A stretch of 64,000 nucleotides of DNA from Tricholoma matsutake (lineage: Eukaryota > Basidiomycota > Agaricomycetes > Agaricales > Tricholomataceae): assembly GCA_026075535.2 (NCBI GenBank), contig AP026545.1, positions 7,378,001-7,442,000 on the forward strand, given 5' to 3'. Of this stretch, positions 53,776 through 63,731 are shown piece by piece. The notes under the pieces are model-generated. The model ran no database searches. It saw only the letters and a list, made by a program, of their open reading frames with translations, and was not told the origin of the DNA. The position numbers were made by a program, and so were the translations under genes. The number at the start of each line of letters is the position of its first letter. The stretch's first letter is position 1.

Positions 53776-54660
53776 TCAGTACGTCGTTCTTGACAAGGCA
53801 TCTTCAATCATGAAGGGCCCTTCTCGTTTTGGCACCAGTTTTCTTGTTGGGTAGCCAATCTTCAGGTTCTTGGAGTCAAGCCATACCTGTTCTCCAACCT
53901 TGAACAGTTCGTATCGCCCTTTCGTTCAGGCAGCCATAGCCTGTCTGGCTAGTTTGTGTGTGGCAAGAGCTTCCCTTCTTGCAGAGAGAAGTTCTTGGAT
54001 TCTCTGTTCGGCGGCCGGCACGTTCGTCTTTTTGTAAGGGGTGGGGATAGCACGTGGTTGATATCCCATCATCAAGTAAAACGGTGAGTGTTTTACTGCG
54101 GAGTGCATCTTCTGGTTATGTGTGAATTCTGCTGTTGGGAGATAACACTCCCAATCTTCGGGTTTGTTCAAACAGAACATGTGGAGGTAAACCTCTAGCT
54201 CTTGGTTTACTCGCTCCGTTTCTCTGTCAGTCTGGGGGTGATAGGTGGTGCTCATGGATAGCTTAATCCTGAGCAGTCATCCGAGTTCTCGGAAGAGTTT
54301 GGACACGAATCGAGGGTCTCTGTCTGAGATGATTCTTCCAGAGAGTCCAAATCTTGTGTATACATGGCACAGGTAAAGGTCTGCGGCGCCAAGTGCATCA
54401 ATCGTCTTCGCGCAAGGGATAAAAATTACCCCCTTCATAAGACCATGGTCTACCATGACCATGATTGAGTCAAATCCATTTATCACGGGCAAGTCCGTGA
54501 TAAAATCTGTCGTTACCAGCTCAAATGGTCTGCTGGCATTGGATGATATCGGTGTCAGCGGTGGGGTCATCGGGTGTGTATTCACTTTCATTTGCTGGCA
54601 CTTTGCACAGCCTTCGACATACTTCTTGATGAAGTTGGCCATTCCTGGCCACCAGTAGTC
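53776..54660 (-). pseudogene. Element C integrase
   Basis: [20 protein letters not shown] and CAKCQQMK form the zinc region. The core has [37 protein letters not shown] and YHPQTDRETERVNQELEVYL. TGA codons at 53926-53928, near 54,277 and near 54,660 stand at LI-stop-RDYWW, RELG-stop-LL and MAA-stop-TKGRYE, all positions where Arg codons fit. Confidence 0.8.
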
Positions 54661-54663
54661 TCG

Positions 54664-55663
54664 TCAGATCAGTTTGATCGTCTGCCATTGTCCAGGGTGT
54701 CCTGTCGTGATGTTATCATGGTATTTTCTTATGATCACTTGGTGGAGGGTTTCATCCTGTGGCACGTAGCATCTGTCTTTGAAAAAGAGCAGGCCGTCTT
54801 CGAATTTCCAGTCCTCCAATGCAGACTTGATTGGGGGAGTTCCATTGTTTTTCAGGGTTCGTAAAGTGTCATTTACGAGGTCGTCCTTCATTATTGCTGA
54901 GACCAGGGCTCCCTGGAGCTCAGTGTCAATCATTTTGATGAACAGTTTGTCAGCGAGGATGGTCTTGTCCTCGTTATCAGTGTCTTCTTTGGCTATGTGA
55001 TCTGCTCTCCTCGATAGGGCGTCAGATTGTACCATCTGTGATCCCGGTATGTGTTGTAGCTTCAGGTCGAATTGTGACAGGTAGATGCTCCATCTAGCCT
55101 GTCGTCGGTTCAGTTTCTGCACCTGACGGAAATACGTCAGGTTCTTGTGATTGGACAGTACCGTCACAGGGAACGGTGTCCCCTGTAGGTAGTGTCTCCA
55201 TGTCTCTAGTGCTCAGATCACTCCCAGTAGTTCCCTGTCATATATCTCATAATTTCTTTCAGCTTCGTTGAAAGAATGCGAGATATAGCTGCATGGGTGC
55301 GTCTCCGTTGGCGTCCTGTTGTCTGAGTACTGCGCCTGTCGCAAATTTCGAGGTGTCAGATTCCACCACAAATGGTTTTGTTGCGTCTGGCATCAGCAGT
55401 ACTGGGGCTTCGTTGAATTTCCTTTTTAGCACATCGAACGATTGCTGGCAGTCGTTTGTCCATTCAAATTTCTGGTTCTTCTTCATCAAATCGTTCAGCG
55501 GTCTGGCCAGATCCGCAAAGTGTCCGATGAATCTTCGATAGAAGTTCCCAAATCCTAGGAAGGATCTTACATCCTTCACTGTCCTTGGCGTGGGCCAGTC
55601 CTTGATCCCAGCCAGCTTTGTGTTGTCCATTGCGAGTTCGTTGGGCCTGATGATCATGCCCAA
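54664..55663 (-). pseudogene. Element C RT C-terminus and RNase H
   Basis: [20 protein letters not shown], then [20 protein letters not shown] and the RNase H start [21 protein letters not shown] single-base frameshift follows at about 55,295, where the conserved [18 protein letters not shown] lies in another frame. RNase H resumes with TVLSNHKNLTYFRQVQKLNR and DALSRRADHI. A TGA interrupts RELLGVI-stop-ALETW near 55,213. Confidence 0.8.
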
Positions 55664-56380
55664 GAAGTCGACTTCCTGTACATTGAATTTGCATTTCTCT
55701 ATTTTCAGGTAGAGATCGCATTGTCGTAGTCATTCGAGGACCCTTTCGGTCCTTATCCGGTGTTCTTCTTCTGTCTTCGAGAAGATCAGGATGTCGTCCA
55801 TATAGATGACGAGCCATCCTTCATCTAGCATATCTCAGAAGAGATTGTTCATCATGGCCTGGAATGTTGCCAGTGAGTTGCACAGCCCAAAGAACATCAC
55901 CATTGGCTCGAACAGCCCTCGGTTAGTCTTGAATGCTGCCTTCCACTCGTCTCCTTTCTTTATCCGTATGTTATGATATCCCCATTGAATATCAAGTTTC
56001 GTGAAACATCTCACTCCCTTTAGCTTGTCCAAGAGGTCTCTGATCAGTGGCAGGGGGTAGTTGTTCTGGATCATTCCTTCGTTCAGATAGTGATAGTCTT
56101 GGCAAGGTCGTAGAGTGTCGGAGTCCTTCTTTGACACAAAGAAGAATGGGGATGCCATGGGTGATTTCGACAGTCGGATGTATCCTTTCTCCAGGTTTTC
56201 ATCTAGAAACTCATTGAGTTTCTCTTGTTCTTTCGGCATCAGTGGGTAGACTTTGCAATCTTTCGGTACAAAGCCTTCCTTCAGGTCAATCACGTGATCC
56301 CACGGTCTTGATTCCGGGAATCGTTTGGATGCGGCTTTCTTGAATACCTGTCTGTACTTCTGGTATTCCGGTGGCAGCAA
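55664..56380 (-). pseudogene. Element C reverse transcriptase
   Basis: [60 protein letters not shown] and [20 protein letters not shown] are followed by LVIYMDDILIF (catalytic DD, about 55,790-55,810). TGA stops after NNLF (about 55,828) and after RVLE (about 55,733) interrupt the palm and thumb where Arg is expected. Confidence 0.85.
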
Positions 56381-56434
56381 GTCATCCAGGGTCTGTTGGC
56401 TAGTCTCCTTTCCCTCCTCTTGTTCATGTGCCAG

Positions 56435-57394
56435 TCATTGAGATATGGATGTCTTTGCTCTGATCCATATATCGGAGTTGAGTAGGTACCGTGGGGAGCG
56501 CTTGCCTTTCACGAGTCTGCCGATGGTGTTCATCTTTCGGATGTATCTGTGTGTCGGCTCTCGATGTTCTTCCGTCAGGGGCAGTTCTATGGCTGGTCTG
56601 AATAGGCCGATGACTGGTTCGCCTCGCACGTATGCAATCAGTATTGAGTCGTCCTCAATCACATCTCCTTTGGGGGTTGGTTCTATCGCTCGTATTTCCA
56701 TGCCGGTGTCTGCCAGTAGTTCTTCATCGGGTACCTCCTCGATCTTTACCTGAGGGGGAGTCTCCCTGCGCATAGGTGTTTCAGCATTGATGGTACCGTG
56801 ATCTGGAGTCCTATCATTGTGGGTTGGGGTAGTCTGTTGCTGAGGGTAGTTTATCCTGTTTCGTAGTGTTGTTTTCACGTTTCCTTTGCCGGTGCTTCCC
56901 TCCCCTGTGGAGGTTAGCAATTCCTTCATCTTTTGCACAATTTGTTGTGCCCTGTCGCACTCTTTGTCTTTCCCCTTTTCTAGTTGTTTCTTCTTCTGGT
57001 TTTCTCAGGTCTTGGCGACAGCATGTCGTGCTGCTTCAAGGCCTCTGGCTAGTTTAGGGGTGTTGCTGCTCCTGGTCTTTGCGACAGCTATCTGGGCAGA
57101 ATTCAGTTCTTTGGCTTTCTTTTCAGAAAGCCTTTCCTTTGTCTTTGCCACAGCCAATCGGGCCTGGGCAAGGTTTCTCTCCTTCTCTTCGGAGAGTCTT
57201 TCTCTGGTTTTTGCCATGGCCAGTCTGGCTCGGGCAAGGCTCTTCTCTTTCTCTTCGGAGAGCCTCTGTCTTGTTTTGGCCACGACACGTTGAATTCGTG
57301 CCAGTTTGTCATTGGGTGCTTCCCTTTCAGTGTTGACCCTGGGGAGCTTTAGGGTGTTCAGGAGTGTTCGTTCGGCTCTTCTTGTCTTCTCCAA
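56435..57394 (-). pseudogene. Element C protease-RT linker with 20-residue coiled-coil repeats
   Basis: Between protease and RT, 57005-57394 encodes about four tandem repeats of roughly 20 residues (ARLAMAKTRERLSEEKERNL type), a strongly predicted coiled coil. It is followed by a Pro/Thr/Glu-rich spacer. Most chromoviruses have only a short linker here. TGA stops at both ends (about 57,008 and 57,413) fit CGA codons. Confidence 0.65.
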
Positions 57395-57415
57395 GATCTG
57401 TTGGATTTGAGCCCG

Positions 57416-57796
57416 TCATTCTTCGTCTTGGAACTCAAGAGTTCCTTTCTTCCAATCGATAATCGGGTTCACCTCCCGTAGCCATGACAGGCCCAGGATC
57501 ACCGATTCCTTGCCTAGTCCAGCAACTAGGTATTTCATTGGGTAGCTCCATCCATTGATGTGGAGCCTTCCCTTTACATATCTCGTGATCGTTCCCTGCC
57601 TGTTCAGGGTTCCATCTACGTTTGTGGCCCGGATGGTGTAGCCCAAGGGATACATCTTGATCCCTTCTTGTTTGACAAATTTTGAGTCAATAAAGACTCC
57701 TCCTGCTCCAGAGTCGAGGAGCGCATTCATTGCGACGTCTTTTCCGTTGTCTGACTCAGCTACCCGAATAGACAGGCGCATAGATTGTCTATTCAT
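57416..57796 (-). CDS. Element C protease
   Basis: The aspartic protease motif ALLDSGAGGVFID (near 57,710) and the conserved VILGLSWLREVNPIIDW segment are present in one open frame of 126 codons from MNRQSMRL. It is a domain of the former polyprotein. Confidence 0.8.
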   Translation of the reverse strand: MNRQSMRLSIRVAESDNGKDVAMNALLDSGAGGVFIDSKFVKQEGIKMYPLGYTIRATNVDGTLNRQGTITRYVKGRLHINGWSYPMKYLVAGLGKESVILGLSWLREVNPIIDWKKGTLEFQDEE

Positions 57797-57894
57797 GGTA
57801 GCTAAGAGTACAGACCCTACGGAAATTTCAGCGGTGACTGGCGTCGTATCAGGCTGCTGTTCTAAAAACCCGATTCCTCCATGAGGTTAAGGGC

Positions 57895-59040
57895 TCATTC
57901 CTTTTCTTCTTCATCTAGTTCATCCAGCATTGTGCGGATCTTCTGGTAGGTGTCCACCCCAGTCTTTTTCTGGGTGAAGTGGTTTCGGTAGGGAGGGGGC
58001 ACTGACCCTGTCTGAGTGGGGTTCTTTTCATCCCTGTGGTCAAACGATCGGTGTCCTGGTTGGTGACAGATGAAACACAGTCCTTTCCGGAGGTGTTCCA
58101 CGTGTTCTTGGTTCATCAATCGGTTGATATCAAGAGAGGGCTGTCCTTTCTTTGTCATTTCATTTGTCTTCTGGTTCTGCCTGGTCTTTCCCAGGATTGC
58201 CATGGCCCGTTTCCATTGGCCTTCATATTTCGAAGCTGCCTTTATCCAGCCTTCAAGCGTGTTGGGCACTGTCTCCATTGTGTGTACCCTCTTCAATAAT
58301 TTGGGATGCAGTCCGTCCATGAAGTACTCAATCATGGCTGCATCTTCTGTGATTCCTGTCCTGTCCTTCAGGATGTGGAAGTTCACCACATATTCTTCGA
58401 GGTTCCCTGAACCCTGTTTGAGATTTTTGATCTCAGTTTTTGCTGTTCCGGCGTCGTCGATTGGTGAGAAGGCCTCTAGGACCTTCTGTCGGAAGTCTGC
58501 GTATTCACCTAGTCCCTCAGACTGGTGCTGGTTGACAAATGCCTGCACCCAGGCAGCTGCTGTCCCTCCGTTCATGAAGGACAGCATGAAGATAATCTTC
58601 TTGTCATTCGTGTCATAGACCTGGTCATTGATTCGCAGGTACAGGTCTATCTCCTGCAGGAACTTGGCAGTCTTGGTCTGCTCTCCTGAGAAGTCTGTTG
58701 GTGATCAGATTCGAATGTCCTTCACGGACGTCATCAGTGTGGTTGCGGGTTCAGACATCTCGTTATAGAGGTCGTCGGTTTCGTCTGTTAAGAAGCGGGT
58801 GGATGTTTTGGGTGGGGGTGTGTGCGGTTGTTCAAAGTCTTCGTCGGTGAGGAAATCTCCTCGTTGTCTGTCAGTTGATCCGTAGAACCAACGCTGTGCT
58901 GGGGTCGAGTAACGGACTAGTCTTCCGTTGTATTGGTACCAAGAAGAACCTGGCTGTGGTTCTGCTTCTCTTGGTGGTCAGTCTGGGGTTTGTCTAAACC
59001 CGGGTCGCTGTGGTGTGTATCGAGACGTATTGCCTACACC
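57895..59040 (-). pseudogene. Element C gag
   Basis: The Gag core reads MLSFMNGGTAAAWVQAFVNQ, YADFRQKVLEAFSPIDDAGT, NLEEYVVNFHILKDRTGITE and HPKLLKRVHTMETVPNTLEG, then a knuckle CFICHQPGHRSFDH in which the fourth ligand is His rather than Cys. Upstream the frame continues through IRxSPTDFSGEQTKTAKFL with TGA at about 58,706 and 58,978 at Arg positions. The N-terminus lies near 59,000. Confidence 0.75.
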
Positions 59041-59060
59041 TAGGTAGGTGGGCTAGCAGA

Positions 59061-59072
59061 TAGTTTAGATCT
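59061..59072 (-). promoter_or_regulatory. Self-priming primer-binding site of element C
   Basis: On the minus strand AGATCTAAACTA begins 2 nt inside the 5' LTR border (59075). It is the exact complement of TAGTTTAGATCT in the sense strand of the LTR (plus 59301-59312). The 12-nt match and 2-nt spacing parallel elements A and B. Confidence 0.65.
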
Positions 59073-59074
59073 TA

Positions 59075-59835
59075 TGTTAAGGGCAAAGCCTCAACCACTC
59101 GATCTAGTCGATGTCGTTCGACGAGGTGCTTCCTCGACGAGTCGTTCAGCACTAGTCTTGCTTGGAGCATCCGATGTAAGATAGGTAGTGCACTCTAGCA
59201 GGGCTTTCTGTGTAGAGTCGTTCAGGTTCATGCACTAAGGGGCTTCCTTAGTGGTTTTGAGTAAGTTCACGAGTTTGCAAGTTAAGGCTATTAATTGCCT
59301 AGATCTAAACTAAGGACATCCCTACTACAAGTCGCAGTACTTATACTAGGAGGGAGGTCCTTATTGTCCAATCGGAAAGGTAGATGCATATCAAGTAATA
59401 ATAGAAACAATAGGCCTCATGCCTTGCATGAGGCGTCTGATGTCACAGAGTGCTGCAGCGCAGCATGTCAGGAAACAATAAGAGATAAGCCTCATGCCTA
59501 GCATGAGGCATCCGATGTCACAGATCCAATGTCAAGGATCCGATGTCAAGGACATGCTGCGCCGCAGCATGTTGATCATGAGAGTCCAACATCATGGACC
59601 TTATGTCAAGAGGCTGTTGCATCACAGCATGTGTGGGAATGGGTTCGGGTGCATGGAGTCACCATGTGTCAAGGGTGCCTTCCATGGGAAGGGGATCGAA
59701 TGCATGCAGTCGGCATGCATCGTGTATGTGTCTGATGTCAAGGGCATGCCCTAGGCATGAATCAAGGGGTGCCTCCTGTCTGGAGGGGATCGTCGGGTGC
59801 GTCGGGTTCCATGAGTTACAAGGAAAATTGTAACA
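59075..59835 (-). repeat. 5' LTR of element C (761 bp)
   Basis: Same length as the 3' LTR. The segment at 59301-59312 is the predicted RNA 5' end under self-priming. CCCAC follows at 59836-59840. Confidence 0.9.
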
Positions 59836-60821
59836 CCCACCACTTGCATCCACCCTTGTTTCTCACCTCCACGTGCATGGCAAACCCATCTGTGTCGATA
59901 TGGAGCTTGTGGTGGGCATTAAAAGTAGCAGCCAACCCCCACGAGGTGCTTGCAAATGGAAATGGGTGGAGGGAAACTTTGCAAAACTCCATATCTGCTG
60001 TTGCACTGAATGCGCTAACATCCATTGCTAATGCCTCCAAAGGGGTACAACCTGGGGGTGGATATGGGAATGGGAAATCTAATGCATTGAGTATCTTGCC
60101 ATCCACTACACCAGCATTATGGCCATCCAGAAGATCCTGTGGTGTACCAATGTAAAGGCAGTTTGTCGCCTCCTCATTTTGAAGAACTGAATGGTCTGCC
60201 ATGAAAGAAAATGATCAATCATGGATGCAGCCATCTAGCAAACAATGTGCAATGAACCGTGGATGGTTAATTCTTTGTTCATCCTTGTGGCCAGAGTGTG
60301 CATGCCATGCTCATCAAACTCCAGTTTTCAATAAGGAGGCTTGTGAGTCACCACAATATTTTTGGTGCAAAAGACCTCTTGAATAAATTGTGGACGTGCT
60401 GAGATGCATGCACTATGTGTCAGGATCTGAAATGTAGAGCTAGAGTTGTCTCCCTGAAGATGCGGAGGGATACCATGCTCATCGTAGTCACTTTCAACCA
60501 CCTTTAGAACAGCCTGAAAAAAAGCAAGTGCCTCCTCATCCTATAGCTGTGATTAGAGCTGTAGATGATGTTAGCGAAAAACTTACATGGAAGCGCGGAG
60601 TGTAAATGTATGAAATATCATGGTCCAGACCATACAGTAGAGCAACATTTTGGGGTAAAATTTTCTGGAGAGCAAAGTTGCAGTACTGACTGCCCTGTAC
60701 AAAGCCCCTCACATACCTGCATGCCCTTATTATTGTCTGTGGTGAAAGTCTTGCCACCATATACTGTCTGATGTGTAACCTAGGTCAACTTAGACTGCTG
60801 GGTCTAGGATATCGACTCACC
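59836..60821 (-). pseudogene. JmjC-domain gene, catalytic 5' part
   Basis: Minus-strand exons fit 60822-upstream, 60717-60767, 60587-60664, 60258-60540 and 60195-59836, with introns of 46-62 nt (60768-60820, 60665-60716, 60541-60586, 60196-60257). They encode TVYGGKTFTTDNNKGMQ, KILPQNVALLYGLDHDISYI, DEEALAFFQAVLKVVESDYD, then DHSVLQNEEATNCLYIGTPQ, KILNALDFPFPYPPPG and SWGLAATFNAHHKLHIDTDG. HID (about 59894-59902) is the HxD Fe(II) motif of JmjC oxygenases; GGCKWW follows, with a Lys suited to 2-oxoglutarate binding. A TGA at 60328-60330 (PPY-stop-KLEFDEHG) is one defect; the retrotransposon at 59835 is the other. Confidence 0.7.
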
Positions 60822-62740
60822 AGGTCTTCGATAATCTCAGGCAAGATGGTAAGGTCAATGATCTCATACACTCCAGCATGACCATCAGGATGTGGCTTGG
60901 GCTTGGAGAGGAGCTTGGCTCCACCCTGGAGTTCGCCCTTCATCTTGCTACGTCTTGTCTGTTTTTTGGATGCTGGGGCTGTGCTAACACCAGTGTATGG
61001 GCTCACTGTTTGCACTGGCTGCTGTACCAGTCGAGCTGACTTCCTAGCTGGCTGCTGATTTGCATTAGCTTTGGGCTAGGGATCTCTTTAGCAGATGAGA
61101 TGGACATACCACTTGGGGGTTTGAAAGTCCCTGCTCACCGGAGCCCTGCTCACCAGAGCCATGCTCACTGGAGCCCTGCTCACCAGTTGCTTGGTGTCCC
61201 TCAATATCTGGAATGGCTCCATTCATCACTTGATCACCTCCAGCCCCATTTACCTGACTAGCAACCATAGCCCCTGGAGAAGGATCCATCCCATGGATTG
61301 GTGTAGGTGCAGGTGGAAACATAGGATCGGGAGGGGAAGGGGTATTTACAGCTTGATCCTTTTCTTCACCCTCCTCCTCCTCCTCCTCCTCCTCCTCCTC
61401 TCTCCTCCCACTGCTTGGCCCCAGCCATGATGCAGACTCAATGCTGATGCCACCAACAGATTCCAATATCCCCATGGCATCACGCAATGCCTTTGCAAGT
61501 ATACTTTCCAAAGAGTCTGGGTTTTTGGCCACATAGAAAAGAGCTCTCCAGATCACCTTCTCCACCTGTGCAAGAAGAGCAGGATGAGGGACTCCTAGAG
61601 CTTGCCAGACCTATTTATGGATATGGCATGGTGAATTCAATTTGGACTGTTGGACAGGTGGCTTACATTAAATATGGATTTCTTGCTAATGCAGCACTCA
61701 ATGAGTGGTGTTTTTAAAAGTAAACACAGGGGGGAAATCCCCAGTGCAGTGCATAGAGGGACCTCCAAGGACTTTGGTCTCTTCTTGCCTTTAAATGGAA
61801 GATTCAGAGGGGGTCTTACACCAGCCTCCTCATCTTCTCTATAAACAAAATAAATGAGGGTCTGATGTGATTTCTAACCAGCTACTTATGGGTACAACTC
61901 ATCCAAAAGTGGAGAGGTAATACTTAAGTTGCCCTGTTCAAAGATCAGTAAGAAGGCTGAAATCAGCAAAAGCCCATGAACATCTATGAGGATTGATATA
62001 TGCAAGGCAGCTGCAGCAAAATTGTAAGACCGGTGTGAAGAGCTCCTCTTCTGTGCATGAGCAGAAAGGACCTTGAAGCATTGCAAATAACCAGGTGCAT
62101 TGGCTCTATTATCTGTTTCAGTTGTGCATTGCACCTCCCGAAGATCTGGTTCAGCATCCTTGATCAACTTTGGCCAGTCAGACAGTATTAAATTCCTATC
62201 CTTGAGAAACCTCAGCCAGTTAGCAAACAGTCAGATTGGCATGCGCTCACCATATGTTGTATATGCGGCACCTGCATCCAGTCTTTGATGGGCGGTGGGT
62301 TATCAGGAATGTCACCATAAGTAACCCATGCCAGCAGGTCAATGAAACAATAATTGAAGAGAGCAGTGTATGCCTCATCTTGAAGCTTTGGCAATGGTGT
62401 TCTGGGCACTGACATTGCGAGATGTTGTAGAACACGGCTTTGCTTATCCCGCTCGCTTTTCGAGGTGTCATTCTTCAGCTCCTCCCATTTAGATAAGGTT
62501 GTGGCAAATTTCTTTCAAGCAGTTAGTATAAACCTGCCAAAAGAGGACCATGAAAAAGAAGTCGGACTCACTGTGTATTCAGTGGGAACACCCCCAAGGA
62601 GAGAACCAGTAAAGGGTACAGTGGTTAGCCAGGCCAACTGGTGGAAATGAACATTTGCAATTCGACCAAGTTCCGAGTCTGGCATATTGAAGAGGTGTGC
62701 AAGGAAGTTTAGCTGAAACAATGAGCCTGGCAAGGAAATG
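60822..62740 (-). pseudogene. Probable upstream exons of the JmjC gene
   Basis: Minus-strand pieces include KLQDEAYTALFNYCFIDLLA with WVTYGDIPDNPPPIKDWMQ (62212-62415), LRFLKDRNLILSDWPKLIKD and AEPDLREVQCTTETDNRANA (about 62,000-62,230), IWRALFYVAKNPDSLESILA followed by an EEEEEEEEEE run and GEQGSSEHGSGEQG repeats (61065-61565), and GYEIIDL-type VYEIIDLTILPEIIEDL (60821-61015). They are in order and on the same strand as the JmjC exons, with GT..AG limits plausible, but the first exon and exact joins are not settled. Part of this could be a separate neighbouring gene. Confidence 0.4.
61367..61400. repeat. (CTC)n microsatellite
   Basis: About eleven CTC triplets in the plus strand encode the poly-Glu run of the minus-strand frame. 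Confidence 0.85.
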
Positions 62741-63385
62741 ATGTTTTCGAGCCTGACTTCAACAACTGTGGCTGCAATATGTCATGTGATGATTCCAAAG
62801 TGTGATAACACACTTTGAGTCTTTGACCGTTTTTAAAATAAATAATGTAGCGCGCTGGCGTGGCAGGGCCCACTACTCATTTCACCCTCAGTCTTTTGAA
62901 TGGCAGGTAAATTTCGAATGTTGTATGGTTCTCATCATAAACGGGTTGTGAAATCTACAGTGCTATTACACTCCACTCATCCTCACTTCATTCCTGTGCC
63001 CTCAGTTTCTGTTGTTAAACATAGTTGGTTGTGTATTTTCAGCCACTGCAAGGCCATTGGCAGCCACATTCCTGGTAAGCTTCTAGCTTGTTAGCATCAA
63101 AATCAAATTCATGGCGAGTCGATTTACTGCCAATATTTGGAATTGAGATCCCATCAAATGAAAAACTGGAGCGGCTTGAGCTGCGTAATCCTCAATGGAT
63201 GTTATGTCATCGTCTCATAAGCAGGAGGAGAATAGGCATGTGGGCGAGGTCCTTTTGCCTGCCAAAAAACAAGGAAACCTCTAGATTGCATCCTCAAAAC
63301 ATGAATTTGAGGCATTTCAAGACTATTTCCAGTAGTAGAGTGTGAAGAAACAATATAATTGCCCCAGACTCAGGCTGGGATACAA
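62741..63385. other. Region without a supported gene
   Basis: Plus-strand frames at 62900-63094 and 63088-63345 are open but have no motif. A GTAAGC donor at 63,074 could join them in one transcript. I leave this unassigned. Confidence 0.35.
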
Positions 63386-63387
63386 TA

Positions 63388-63731
63388 GTAGCAGTCAAAG
63401 TAGGGCGATTATCTGCCGATTATGTCCACAATTTTTGGGACACAGATAATCGCGATTATTGTAATAATTGCAGAATCGTCGAATCACCTCCAGAGGCGAT
63501 TCGACGATTATTTGCACGATTATCGAAGGCGATTATTTGACATGCTTACATTTTTGCTTACATCACACAGAAGATCATAGATCTGTCAGAATAATCGTGG
63601 CCCATAATTGCCCGGTAATCACCCTCGATAATCGTCATGGTCAAGGTGACTCAGATTATTGACAAGATTTTTGATTCATAATTGTAATGGCACTATTAAT
63701 CGTGTAATAATTGCCCTACTTTGACTGCTAC
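63388..63731. mobile_element. TA-flanked MITE with 19-bp perfect inverted ends and CGATTAT words
   Basis: GTAGCAGTCAAAGTAGGGC (63388-63406) and its exact complement GCCCTACTTTGACTGCTAC (63713-63731) form the ends, with TA on both sides (63386-63387, 63732-63733). The 344-bp element is filled with more than ten CGATTAT/ATAATCG words in both orientations (GATAATCGCGATTATTG, GGCGATTCGACGATTATT). No ORF is present. The TA duplication suggests Tc1/mariner-type mobilisation. Confidence 0.8.

Larger units (their letters stand above)
51546..59835 (-). mobile_element. Ty3/Gypsy chromovirus (element C), 8,290 bp
   Basis: Its LTRs of 761 bp are at 51546-52306 and 59075-59835 (TGTTA..AACA in plus reading), flanked by the 5-bp duplication CCCAC (51541-51545 and 59836-59840). 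Minus-strand order is 5' LTR, self-priming site, gag, protease, coiled-coil linker, RT, RNase H, integrase, chromodomain, a zinc-knuckle ORF, a membrane-segment ORF, polypurine tract, 3' LTR. About a dozen stops are TGA at expected Arg codons, and one frameshift lies in RNase H. The family differs from elements A and B. Confidence 0.9.

Noticed and set aside
3007..59040. TGA read as arginine (stop codon reassignment)
   Set aside because: Sister copies of the same elements keep CGA at these positions, each copy has a different set of TGA codons, and the intact host genes (DUF427, membrane protein) have no internal TGA. Mutation explains the pattern.
51541..59840. Solo LTR or segmental duplication in place of an intact insertion
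   Set aside because: Both LTRs, matching 5-bp duplications, a primer site and a polypurine tract are all present in the right order.
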